Origin: JAFKKS01 sp039808325
GTDB lineage: Bacteria > Pseudomonadota > Alphaproteobacteria > Rhizobiales > Xanthobacteraceae
Length of the DNA stretch: 40,451 nucleotides
Direction: 5' to 3'
Assembly (NCBI GenBank): GCA_039808325.1
Contig: JBDHSU010000018.1
Span: 1 to 40,451, forward strand
Shown here: piece after piece, positions 33,126 through 40,374 of the stretch
Layout: every line of letters begins with the position of its first letter
Position numbering within the stretch: position 1 is the stretch's first letter
Notes under the pieces: model-generated
Seen by the model: only the letters and a program-made list of their open reading frames with translations
Database searches by the model: none
Told to the model about the DNA's origin: nothing
Position numbers and translations under genes: made by a program

Positions 33126-34325
33126 TCAGCCGTCGCGGCGCGGTCCCCACGGCGATGGAGGCCCCGGGGGCGGGTGCGGCCCCCACGGCCCCGTCTGTCC
33201 TCCGGTCGCGAGCGGCGACTGGCCCGGCAGGAAAGCGCCATCCGGCCGCGGGCTTTCGGAGGAAGCCCCCGGCGGCGCATCCGCGGGCGGCTCTGCCTCC
33301 TGCGCCGGGTCCGGGAGCGCCAGCACGCCGGGATCGTGTCCGCCGGCGAAGCGGACGAGCGCGTCGACGCGGCGCTGGATCGAAGGATGTGTCGCGAACA
33401 GATCGACGAAGCCGGAGCGCGGATTGTCGACGCACATTTCCATCACCGCCGAAGGCGCGGATTGCAACTCGCCGCGTCCTTCGATCTTGCGCAGCGCCAT
33501 GATCATCGCGTCGGGATTTTTCGTCAGTTCGACCGCGCCGGCGTCGGCGAGATATTCGCGCGATCGCGACAGCGCGAAGCGGATCACCAGCGAGAGAATC
33601 CAAGCAAGCGCGATCAGCGCCAGGGCGATGACGATGGCGATGACCGCGCCGCCGGAGCCCTTGCCGTCGCTATCGCTATTGCGCGAGCGGCGGGACCATC
33701 CGCCCGGACGCGCCGAGCCGCCGGCGTTGAACATGATGCGGAAGACCATTTCGGCGACGAATCCGATCACGCCGGCGATGATCAGGGCGATCACCAGCAG
33801 GCGCACGTCGCCGTTGCGGATATGGGTGAGCTCGTGGCCGAGCACCGCCTCGATTTCCGCGTCGTCGAGACGCTCGAGAAGCCCGCTGGTCACGGTGATG
33901 GCGTACTGCTTCGGATTCATGCCGGAAGCGAAGGCATTGAGCGCCGGGTCGTCCGCGACCTTCAACCGCGGCATCGGGATGCCGCGCGAGATGCAGAGGT
34001 TCTCGAGCAGGTTATAGAGGCGCGGCTCCTCCTTGCGCGTCACCTCGTGGCCGCCGGTCACCAGGTCGATCAGGGCTTGGTGAAACCTGTAAGCGATGGC
34101 GATCCAGATGATCGTGCCGATGGTCGCGAGCGGCGCGGCGACGACCGTGTCGTGCAAGGCTTGCCGCACGAGCCAGTCGGCCGACGCGTCGACCGTCAGC
34201 GCGCGCGCCAGCAGCGCGCCGGCAAACACCATGATATAGACGAGGAAGAACAGGCCGACGATGAGAAACGCCGACCGCACGCGGTTGGCGCGGATGTGCG
34301 TGTAAAGCCCGTAGGCCTGTTCCAT
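33126..34325 (-). CDS. M48 family membrane zinc metalloprotease (HtpX-like)
   Basis: A 399-residue membrane peptidase. Hydrophobic spans lie near residues 18-42, 60-78, 175-200 and 228-250. The zinc site HELTH is at 164-168 in VLGHELTHIRNGD, and the third ligand is Glu257 in SREYLADAGAVEL, as in HtpX and the Oma1/Ste24 group. The C-terminus (about 350-399) is a Pro/Gly-rich tail unlike HtpX and probably disordered. It likely takes part in membrane protein quality control. It lies 71 bp downstream of lemA on the same strand, a common pairing. Confidence 0.92.
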   Translation of the reverse strand: MEQAYGLYTHIRANRVRSAFLIVGLFFLVYIMVFAGALLARALTVDASADWLVRQALHDTVVAAPLATIGTIIWIAIAYRFHQALIDLVTGGHEVTRKEEPRLYNLLENLCISRGIPMPRLKVADDPALNAFASGMNPKQYAITVTSGLLERLDDAEIEAVLGHELTHIRNGDVRLLVIALIIAGVIGFVAEMVFRIMFNAGGSARPGGWSRRSRNSDSDGKGSGGAVIAIVIALALIALAWILSLVIRFALSRSREYLADAGAVELTKNPDAMIMALRKIEGRGELQSAPSAVMEMCVDNPRSGFVDLFATHPSIQRRVDALVRFAGGHDPGVLALPDPAQEAEPPADAPPGASSESPRPDGAFLPGQSPLATGGQTGPWGPHPPPGPPSPWGPRRDG

Positions 34326-34331
34326 GGCCTA

Positions 34332-34366
34332 TCCCTCTTTCACCTTCGCCCTTGTCGGGAGAGGGA
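34332..34366. other. Intercistronic hairpin between lemA and the M48 gene
   Basis: TCCCTCT (34332-34338) and AGAGGGA (34360-34366) are perfect 7-bp inverted repeats in the 71-bp gap. This may be a decayed copy of the CCCTC/GAGGG-type repeat at 12654-12778, or a stabilising or attenuating hairpin within the operon transcript. Confidence 0.35.
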
Positions 34367-34396
34367 AGAAAGGTCGGCACCCATACGGATGCCGCG

Positions 34397-34960
34397 TCAG
34401 AATTTGACTTGCGGCGGCTGCTCCATCGTCGTGCGCGTCTCTCCGAGATCGAAGAATTCGCGGCGAGAGAAGCCAAGCGAGGCGGCGAACAGCGCCGCGG
34501 GGAATTGCTCGATCCCGGTATTATATTCCTGCACGGCGTTGTTGAAGAAGCGGCGCGACGCCGCGATCTTGTTCTCGATGTCGCTGATCTCGCTCTGTAA
34601 CTGCTGGAAATTCTGGTTCGCCTTGAGGTCGGGATAGGACTCGGACAGCGCGAACAGTTGGCGAAGCGCGCCGGTCAGTTGGTTTTCCGCGGCCGAGACC
34701 TGCGCGGGGCCCTGCGCGGTGATGGCGGCGTTGCGCGCCTGGATCACCGCCTCGAGGGTGCCGCGTTCGTGCGCCGCGTAGCCTTTCACCGTTTCGACCA
34801 GGTTCGGAATGAGGTCGTGGCGCTGCTTGAGCTGCACGTCGATATCGGCGAACGCCTGGTTCACGCGTTGCCGCATGGCCACGAGGCCGTTGTAGATGAA
34901 GATGACCCAGAGAACGAGGACGACGAGGACGCCAAGGACGATCAAGGCGGTCGAGGACAT
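34397..34960 (-). CDS. lemA: LemA family protein
   Basis: A 187-residue protein with one N-terminal membrane helix (SSTALIVLGVLVVLVLWVIF). The LemA signature is IYNGLVAMRQRVNQAFADID followed by VQLKQRHDLIPNLVETVKGY, then AENQLTGALRQLFALSESYPDLKANQNFQQLQ and IENKIAASRRFFNNAVQEYNTGIEQFPAALFA. Length is typical and the function of the family is not settled. ATG at 34960 has AAGGAG at 6-nt spacing. It precedes the M48 protease gene, and a joint membrane role is commonly suspected. Confidence 0.94.
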   Translation of the reverse strand: MSSTALIVLGVLVVLVLWVIFIYNGLVAMRQRVNQAFADIDVQLKQRHDLIPNLVETVKGYAAHERGTLEAVIQARNAAITAQGPAQVSAAENQLTGALRQLFALSESYPDLKANQNFQQLQSEISDIENKIAASRRFFNNAVQEYNTGIEQFPAALFAASLGFSRREFFDLGETRTTMEQPPQVKF

Positions 34961-35176
34961 GGGGCGGCTCCTTAGATGCGCGTGAGCGTAACCTTTTCGA
35001 AAACCGGCGTGCAGTTCTCCCGGCTATGACCGTCGACCGTACCATAATACGGAGGAAACATATGCGTGGGAGCCGAATTTAAACAAGATCTCATGCTCTT
35101 TAGCGGATCGGCTTAAGCCGGCCGCAACGGATCGCGTTTAACATAAATCCGATCGATGCACGCTTGGAGGCGTGCC

Positions 35177-35449
35177 ATGGCGGACAGCAGAACCCCCGAA
35201 CGTCGTAGCGAGCCACGCCCGCGGGCGTTGAAGGCCGCGCGGTTGATCTTCAATCATCGCTCTTCGGTCATGAGTTGCACGGTGCGCAATCTCTCGACAA
35301 AGGGCGCCAAGCTGATCGTCGATTCCCAGGTCGGCCTTCCGAACACCTTCGAATTGGTCTTCGAAGCCGGCGGTGAAACGCGGTCGTGCCGGGTGATCTG
35401 GCGGCGCGACGGCGAGGTCGGCGTCACCTTCGTGAAAGCCGAGACGTAG
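35177..35449 (+). CDS. PilZ domain protein
   Basis: A 90-residue single PilZ domain. The RRSEPRPRALKAARL segment carries an arginine-rich element in the position of the c-di-GMP motif RxxxR. CTVRNLSTKGAKLIVDSQV gives the second motif in the divergent form LSxxGA, which lacks the Asp and Ser of the canonical (D/N)xSxxG, so nucleotide binding is uncertain. The end is WRRDGEVGVTFVKAE. ATG at 35177 has GGAGG at 7 nt; the frame from 35156 has none. It stands alone and ends at an intrinsic terminator. Confidence 0.85.
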   Translation: MADSRTPERRSEPRPRALKAARLIFNHRSSVMSCTVRNLSTKGAKLIVDSQVGLPNTFELVFEAGGETRSCRVIWRRDGEVGVTFVKAET

Positions 35450-35475
35450 GAGCCGGCGCCGCCGGACTCTTTCTT
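35450..35475 (+). terminator. Intrinsic terminator after the PilZ gene
   Basis: Directly after the stop, GAGCCGGC pairs with GCCGGACTC (one bulged base) and is followed by TTTCTT. It ends the rightward PilZ transcript just before the convergent herA-like gene end. Confidence 0.6.
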
Positions 35476-35509
35476 AACTGTGGCGGTTTGCGATTGATGG
35501 CCGGCGAAA

Positions 35510-37360
35510 TCAGCGCCGCAGCAAGGGAGAGCGCGGCTCGGTCGTGACGCGCGGCGCCTGATCCAGCGTGAGAGAAGACCGTTTCTTCAGCAGCGTGAAA
35601 CGGTCGGGATCGAGGCCCGCAAGCGTCGGCGAGGCGACCGGCTCGTCCATCGCGCCGCCGTCGAGGTCGGCGCTCCAATCGTCGGGCTTGGCTTTGTTGC
35701 TCATTGTCGAGCCGCGCCACCGCTCGACGACGGAAGCGATGAAATCCTCATGCACGCCGCGGCCCGAATCCATGCGCGCGTTGTTGACCGCCTCGCTGGA
35801 CGGAACAAGGCCGCCGGTCAGTTCGGCGAACTTGAGACGCGTAGGCAATGCGACGCCTTCGCCGAAGGCGAACACCTCGCGCGTTCCGAGCGAGGGCAGG
35901 AACGCCAGCAGGTTCGCCGCCGCGTCCGACACCGCGGCCCGCACGATCGCCTGGTCGCGGTCGTTCGCCAGCCGCATGGTGAACAGCGTGCTGCACTGAG
36001 AGAGGATCGTGGCGTCGAGCTCGGCGGGGCGTTGGGTCACGAGGCCGAGATAAACGCCATATTTGCGGCCTTCCTTGGCGATGCGCGACACGGCACGGCG
36101 CGTCGGGCCGAAGCCGATCGAGCGATCGGCCGAGGCGTAGCGGTGCGCTTCCTCGCAGACGAAGAGCAGCGGCACCGCGCCGTCGCTCCATAGCCCGAAG
36201 TCGAACGCCATGCGGCAGAGCACTGACACGACGGAATCGACGACCTCCGCCGGGAAGCCAGCGAGCTGCATGATCGTCATCGGTTTGCCGTTCGGCGGCA
36301 GGCGGAACAGCGTGCTCAGCACCTCGCCCATGGTGTCGCCGCCGACATTGGCGTTCTCGAACATGAAGCTGTAGCGCGGATCGTTGCGCACCGTTTCGAT
36401 GCGCGTGATCAGCCGGTTGTATTTCATTCGCGACGAGCGGTTTTCAAGCTTGCCCATGCGCTCGTCGATCAGCGCCACGAGGTCGGCCAGCCGGTACGGG
36501 ACGGGGGTGTCGATGGTGAAGCCGCTGGTCCGCGTCTCGTGCTTCTTGATCGTCACCCTGTCGGAGGCGCTGTTGCGGTATTGCGTGTAGGCGCTCTTGG
36601 CGAGCGGGATCACTTCCGAGAGGATTTCGACTTCTTCGTCGACGCCGGGGCGGCCGCCGAAGAACACATCGACCACCTCCTCGAAATTGAACAGCCAGAA
36701 CGGCAGCTTGAGATTGCGTGGATTGAGCACCTGCGCGCGGTCACCGAAGCAGCGGCCGTACTCGTTGTGCGCGTCGATGAGGAAAACGCGCAGGTCCGAT
36801 CGCGCGGCGAGGATTTGCTGGAGGATCAGTGCGACGCCGCTCGACTTGCCGACGCCGGTCGTGCCGAGAATCGCGAAATGCTTCGTCAGCATATCTTTCA
36901 GGCTGATATAGGCCGGAATGGATTCATCCTGCAGGATGTGCCCGATGTCGATCGTGTCCTTGCTTGCGATCTCGTAGATCAGGCGCAGTTCGCGGCTGGT
37001 GATGATCGCGGCCGGGTCGCCGATCACCGGATAGTCGGTCACGCCGCGCTGGAACTTGGCGGCGCCGCCTTCGACGTCCTTGATCTCCCCCATCAGGTCG
37101 AGGCGGGCGGTCGCGTAGTAGCCCTGCTCGCGCGCGACCCCCAGGGTCTGGATCGAGACGTCGGTGATCACGCCGACGAGAAGCGATTTGCCGCTGCGGA
37201 CGACAAGAAACTGGCCGACGGTCGCGCGACCCTCCTCGGAGATGTTGTCGCCGCGCGGAGCAAGGAGCCCGATGCTCGCCTGCGAGCCATTGACGGAGAG
37301 AACCCGTCCCAGGGGCTCTCTTGCCGGCGCGTGGCTCTGCGGATGAAGGTGCCCGTCCAA
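35510..37360 (-). CDS. HerA-like ATPase (DUF87 domain)
   Basis: A 616-residue protein of the HerA/FtsK ATPase superfamily. Residues about 15-110 resemble the N-terminal HAS-barrel (LGRVLSVNGSQASIGLLAP). Walker A is GTTGVGKSS at 166-174, with FLIDAHNEYG and Walker B LLFVCEEAHRYAS near 398-410 (catalytic Glu pair 403-404). A sensor-like VTQRPAELDATILSQC ends the core. Family members are hexameric DNA translocases, often partnered by a NurA nuclease or a defence effector; neither is encoded nearby. The start is TTG at 37360 with GGAGG at 7 nt, and no in-frame ATG precedes the barrel. The C-terminal ~100 residues are polar and variable. Confidence 0.87.
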   Translation of the reverse strand: MDGHLHPQSHAPAREPLGRVLSVNGSQASIGLLAPRGDNISEEGRATVGQFLVVRSGKSLLVGVITDVSIQTLGVAREQGYYATARLDLMGEIKDVEGGAAKFQRGVTDYPVIGDPAAIITSRELRLIYEIASKDTIDIGHILQDESIPAYISLKDMLTKHFAILGTTGVGKSSGVALILQQILAARSDLRVFLIDAHNEYGRCFGDRAQVLNPRNLKLPFWLFNFEEVVDVFFGGRPGVDEEVEILSEVIPLAKSAYTQYRNSASDRVTIKKHETRTSGFTIDTPVPYRLADLVALIDERMGKLENRSSRMKYNRLITRIETVRNDPRYSFMFENANVGGDTMGEVLSTLFRLPPNGKPMTIMQLAGFPAEVVDSVVSVLCRMAFDFGLWSDGAVPLLFVCEEAHRYASADRSIGFGPTRRAVSRIAKEGRKYGVYLGLVTQRPAELDATILSQCSTLFTMRLANDRDQAIVRAAVSDAAANLLAFLPSLGTREVFAFGEGVALPTRLKFAELTGGLVPSSEAVNNARMDSGRGVHEDFIASVVERWRGSTMSNKAKPDDWSADLDGGAMDEPVASPTLAGLDPDRFTLLKKRSSLTLDQAPRVTTEPRSPLLRR

Positions 37361-37551
37361 AGATTAGCCTCCACCTCCGATGACGGCGCGAAAGTCCGGG
37401 CGCCGCCGTTCCGAAGGTTCCCGGAGGTTCTTACCGCACGGTCTCCCTCCATTCCGTTAATGCCGGGCGCGGCAGTTTAAAAATTGATGCGGTTGGACGA
37501 GGCGGGACGCGGGAGGGAATACGGGCGGGCACGAGAACCTTAACAAGATGC

Positions 37552-37587
37552 AAAAAAGAAACCCGCCGAGGAGTTTTCCTGGGCGGG
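37552..37587 (-). terminator. Strong intrinsic terminator (leftward)
   Basis: On the minus strand the arms CCCGCC and GGCGGG, extended past one mismatch by AGGA/TCCT, form a 10-pair stem with a 4-base loop (37562-37587). They are followed directly by TTTCTTTTTT (complement of 37552-37561). It ends leftward transcription from the thioesterase side before herA. Confidence 0.85.
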
Positions 37588-37695
37588 CATCTGTGCCGGG
37601 CATCTGTGGCTGGCATCTGTGTCTGCCACCCGACCTCACCGCGCCTCCCAGTACATCCGTGGTAAAGCTGCAGTCGAAGCGTCGGGCGACTGACA
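37553..37695 (-). ncRNA. Candidate small RNA of about 140 nt
   Basis: A leftward transcription unit is predicted in the 419-bp gap between the thioesterase and herA-like genes. It starts about 7 nt after a TATATT -10 box and ends at a strong intrinsic terminator. Near the 5' end, 37681-37690 pairs with 37625-37634 in a 10-bp stem (two G-U pairs). The middle contains CACAGATGCC three times at exactly 13-nt period, apparently unpaired, and the 3' end is the terminator hairpin. No long ORF with a ribosome site fits. It could also be the 3' end of the thioesterase transcript. It matches none of 4.5S, 6S, tmRNA or RNase P by inspection. Confidence 0.5.
37586..37624. repeat. Three 13-bp tandem repeats
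   Basis: GGCATCTGTG occurs at 37586, 37599 and 37612, each followed by three variable bases, giving an exact 13-bp period. The ten core bases are identical in all copies. The array sits just before the terminator inside the candidate small RNA; in RNA sense each copy reads CACAGAUGCC. Confidence 0.85.
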
Positions 37696-37700
37696 AAGCC

Positions 37701-37728
37701 AATATAGGCGCGGATCGTGACGATTCAA
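37701..37728 (-). promoter_or_regulatory. Sigma70-like promoter for the candidate small RNA
   Basis: On the minus strand TTGAAT (complement of 37723-37728) and TATATT (complement of 37701-37706) are separated by 16 nt. These are 4/6 and 5/6 matches to the consensus hexamers, and the site lies in a local low-GC patch. The predicted start is near 37694. Confidence 0.5.
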
Positions 37729-37779
37729 TGAACGGGCCGGAAATAGTCGGCCGTGAAGTAGAACGGCCGGGCAAGCCTG

Positions 37780-38220
37780 TTATCCCGCAAGCGGCGGGAT
37801 GGGGCGCGGTTTGCCGTCGTCGTCGATGGCGACGAAGGTGAAGGTGGCGTCGGTGACCTTCTCGCGGAAGTTCTTCTGGAAGCGCCGCGCCCACGCTTCG
37901 ATATGGATGCGCATCGAGGTGCGTCCGACGCTTTCCACCTCGGTGTAGACGCACAGCACGTCGCCGACGGCGACGGGGCGGATGAAGGTCATCCCCTCGA
38001 CCGCGATGGTGACGACGCGGCCCTGCGCGCGCTCGACGCCGGCGATGCCGCCCGCCTGGTCCATGCGCGACATCACCCAGCCGCCGAAGATGTCGCCGTT
38101 GGCGTTGGTGTCGGCCGGCATCGCGATGGTGCGCACGGTGAGGTCGCCGCGCGGCTCGCCGCCGCCGACGGAGACGGTCGGCGGCTTCTTCCTGGTTTCG
38201 GGCTTCTGCGGCGCGGACAT
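37780..38220 (-). CDS. Hotdog-fold acyl-CoA thioesterase
   Basis: A 146-residue acyl-CoA hydrolase of the YciA/BACH type. The N-terminus is proline/lysine-rich and variable. The hotdog core starts at LTVRTIAMPADTNANGDIFG with GWVMSRMDQAGGIAGVERA, carrying the catalytic Asn/Asp region, followed by VVTIAVEGMTFIRPVAVGDVL, VGRTSMRIHIEAWARR and the end ATFTFVAIDDDGKPRPIP. It releases free CoA and fatty acid in the cytoplasm; chain-length preference cannot be told. It begins 22 bp after the Lrp-type regulator gene, so they may share a transcript. Confidence 0.9.
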   Translation of the reverse strand: MSAPQKPETRKKPPTVSVGGGEPRGDLTVRTIAMPADTNANGDIFGGWVMSRMDQAGGIAGVERAQGRVVTIAVEGMTFIRPVAVGDVLCVYTEVESVGRTSMRIHIEAWARRFQKNFREKVTDATFTFVAIDDDGKPRPIPPLAG

Positions 38221-38242
38221 TGGCGGATTCCCCCTGAGCCGG

Positions 38243-38752
38243 TCATTCCGGCAGCGGCACCTTGGTTTCGTATTTCACGCGCGAGAGATTGAAGCTCGTG
38301 CGGAAGCGCTTGATGTTGTGCTCGTTGGCGAGCACGCGCCGCGCGAACGTGTTGTAGGCGTCCATGTCGCGGCACGTCACGATCAGAAGATAGTCGATCT
38401 CCCCGGACACGAAGTAGCATTGCTGCACGTCGCTCTCCGCCGCGATCTTGCGCTCGAACGAGGCGAGCACGTCCTCGCGCTGGCGGTCGAGTTCGACGCC
38501 GACGAAGGCGACGATGCCTTGTCCGACCCGGTCGGGGTCGATCAGCGCCACGTCCTTCACGATCACCTTCTCGTCCCGCAGCCGCCGCACGCGCTTGAGG
38601 CAGGCGGGCGGCGACAGGCCGACGCGCTCCGCCAGCGCGAGATTGGTGATCTGGTTGTCCTCCTGCAGCACCGCGAGGATGCGCCGGTCCAGCGAATCGA
38701 GGGCGACGGCGGCGGGTTCGTGCGCGAGCTGTTTATAGGCCTGACTTTTCAC
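38243..38752 (-). CDS. Lrp/AsnC family transcriptional regulator
   Basis: A 169-residue regulator. The N-terminal helix-turn-helix is LDRRILAVLQEDNQITNLALAERVGLSPPACLKRVRRLRD in family order. The C-terminal RAM ligand domain includes VAFVGVELDRQREDVLASFERKI, VQQCYFVSGEIDYLLIVTCRDMDAY and NIKRFRTSFNLSRVKYETKVPL. The start is GTG at 38752 with GAGG at about 6-nt spacing. The open frame to 38854 runs into the AT-rich divergent promoter. It is divergent from an SHMT-like amino-acid enzyme, which it probably controls, as is typical for Lrp-type genes. Confidence 0.92.
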   Translation of the reverse strand: MKSQAYKQLAHEPAAVALDSLDRRILAVLQEDNQITNLALAERVGLSPPACLKRVRRLRDEKVIVKDVALIDPDRVGQGIVAFVGVELDRQREDVLASFERKIAAESDVQQCYFVSGEIDYLLIVTCRDMDAYNTFARRVLANEHNIKRFRTSFNLSRVKYETKVPLPE

Positions 38753-38871
38753 GGATTTCCTCGAAGGCCAATCGCGGCATTCCATCTTGGAAAACATGAA
38801 AAGGCAATTCGAAATTTTTTCCCGCAGATTTCGTCGTACACTTAACGGCGTCAACCGCCGGAGAGGCCGCC
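38753..38871. promoter_or_regulatory. Divergent Lrp-regulator / SHMT-like gene control region
   Basis: This 119-bp region has a marked AT-rich tract (38788-38820) that contains the symmetrical AATTCGAAATT (38806-38816). AT-rich intergenic DNA is the usual target of Lrp-type proteins, so it probably holds the binding sites for the adjacent regulator and both promoters. Exact promoter boxes are not clear. Confidence 0.45.
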
Positions 38872-40230
38872 ATGAACGAAGTCGTCCGTCCCAATCGCAT
38901 CGAAGTGCATGACCGCGACGCCCTGGCGACGGCCCGCGCCGTGCTCGACGCCTGCGCCGACGCCAAGGCGATGGGCGAGGCGGTGACCGCTGCCGTCGCC
39001 CGCAACGCCCGGTGGCGCGGCACCGACTGCATTAATCTCCTCGCCCCGGAGGCTCCGACCAGCCCCGGCGTGCGCGCGCTGCTTGCCGCCGAGATCGGCA
39101 CCCGCGCCGCGGAAGGGCATATCGGCCCGGTTAACCGCTGGTTCGCCGGCACCCGTCACATCGACGAGGTCGAAGCGCTCTGCGTCGAATTGCTGAAGCA
39201 GCATTTCCGCTGCGCTTATGCCGACCACCGCATGTGCGCGTCGATGGTCGGCAACGCCGTCGTCTATACGGCGCTGACGCAGCCGGGCGACGTGGTGATG
39301 ACCGCGGCGCAGCCGATCGGCGGGCACTCGTCCAACCGCGTCGACGGCCCCGCCGGCGCCATGGGGCGCAAGATCGTCGACATCCCCTTCGACCCGGAGG
39401 AACTGGTCGTCGACATCGACCTGTTCCGCCGCACGGCGCCGCTCGTCGCGCCGAAGCTCGTGGCGCTCGGTCTCTCGATGACGCTGTTCCCGCAGCCGGT
39501 GGCGGAGATGAAGAAGGTGATCGGCGAATGGGGCGGGCGCCTGTTCTTCGACGCCGCGCACCAGCTCGGCCTCATCGGCGGCCGCCAGTTCCAGGATCCG
39601 CTTGCGGAAGGTGCCGACATCATGACCGGCTCGGCCGGCAAGACCTTCTCCGGCCCGCAGTCCGGCATCATCGTCTGGGACGATCCCGAGATCACTGAAG
39701 CTGTCACGACGGCCGTCTTCCCCGTGTGGGCGGCGACGCATCAGGTCAACCGTGTGGCCGCCTTGGCGCTCGCGACGGCGGAGGCGATCGCTTTCGGGGA
39801 GGCGTTGCAGGCGCAGATCGTGAAGAACGCGCAGGCGCTGGCGAGGGCGCTGCAGGAGCGCGGCATTCCGATGCTCGGCGCGCACAAGGGCTTCACCACG
39901 ACGCACCAGGCGATCGCCGACGTGCGCCAGTATGGCCGTGGTCTGAAAGCGGCGCAGACGCTGGAGCGCGCCAACCTCATCGTCAACAAGAACCTCCTGC
40001 CGAGCGACCGCAAGGAGGATTGGGACTTCCCCGGCGGCCTGCGCATCGGCACCATCGAGGTGACGCGCTTCGGCATGAAGGAGCGCGAGATGGAGGCGAT
40101 CGCCGAGATGATCGCCCGCGTTCTCGTGCGCGGCGAGAAGCCGGAGGACGTGCGCCAGGATGCGATTGCGCTGCGCCACAGCTTCCCGACGCTCCATTAC
40201 TGCTTCGAGCACGGTCTGCCGCCGGCTTGA
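38872..40230 (+). CDS. SHMT-like PLP-dependent enzyme
   Basis: A 452-residue fold-type I PLP enzyme related to serine hydroxymethyltransferase. HIGPVNRWFAGTRHIDEVE replaces the usual substrate-site segment. AQPIGGHSSNRVDGP follows, then LFFDAAHQLGLIGG with the cofactor Asp227 and His230. Lys257 in MTGSAGKTFSGPQSG should bind PLP, where true SHMT reads THKTLRGP. The C-terminal GGLRIGTIEVTRFGMKE keeps the carboxylate-binding Arg. The divergences suggest a paralogue acting on another hydroxy-amino acid, such as an alpha-methylserine or threonine-type substrate; that is inference. The start follows GGAGAGG. Divergent from the Lrp-type gene. Confidence 0.85.
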   Translation: MNEVVRPNRIEVHDRDALATARAVLDACADAKAMGEAVTAAVARNARWRGTDCINLLAPEAPTSPGVRALLAAEIGTRAAEGHIGPVNRWFAGTRHIDEVEALCVELLKQHFRCAYADHRMCASMVGNAVVYTALTQPGDVVMTAAQPIGGHSSNRVDGPAGAMGRKIVDIPFDPEELVVDIDLFRRTAPLVAPKLVALGLSMTLFPQPVAEMKKVIGEWGGRLFFDAAHQLGLIGGRQFQDPLAEGADIMTGSAGKTFSGPQSGIIVWDDPEITEAVTTAVFPVWAATHQVNRVAALALATAEAIAFGEALQAQIVKNAQALARALQERGIPMLGAHKGFTTTHQAIADVRQYGRGLKAAQTLERANLIVNKNLLPSDRKEDWDFPGGLRIGTIEVTRFGMKEREMEAIAEMIARVLVRGEKPEDVRQDAIALRHSFPTLHYCFEHGLPPA

Positions 40231-40250
40231 GCTGAGGGGGCGGCGTTTTT
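40218..40250 (+). terminator. Intrinsic terminator overlapping the SHMT-like gene end
   Basis: GCCGCC (40218-40223, within the last codons) pairs with GGCGGC (40239-40244). A five-T run (40246-40250) follows one base later. The 15-base loop contains the stop codon. Confidence 0.55.
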
Positions 40251-40279
40251 CTCCTCCTCCCTGGAGGGGAGAGATGAGG

Positions 40280-40306
40280 GCGCCTCCCCTGTTTCAAGGG
40301 AGGCGC
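40280..40306. other. Perfect 9-bp stem-loop
   Basis: GCGCCTCCC (40280-40288) and GGGAGGCGC (40298-40306) are perfectly complementary around a 9-base loop. It lies in the gene-free end of the window, with no T-run on either side. It may be part of an intergenic repeat. Confidence 0.45.
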
Positions 40307-40374
40307 AGTCTTCGGGCTTGACGATCGTTCCATTTTTGTTCTTGTGTGCGGTGGGCGGGCCGCAATCCCTTCCA

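Noticed and set aside
37586..37624. CRISPR array
   Set aside because: The repeats are 10-13 bp with 3-base variable parts, far too short for repeats and spacers, and there are no cas genes in the window.
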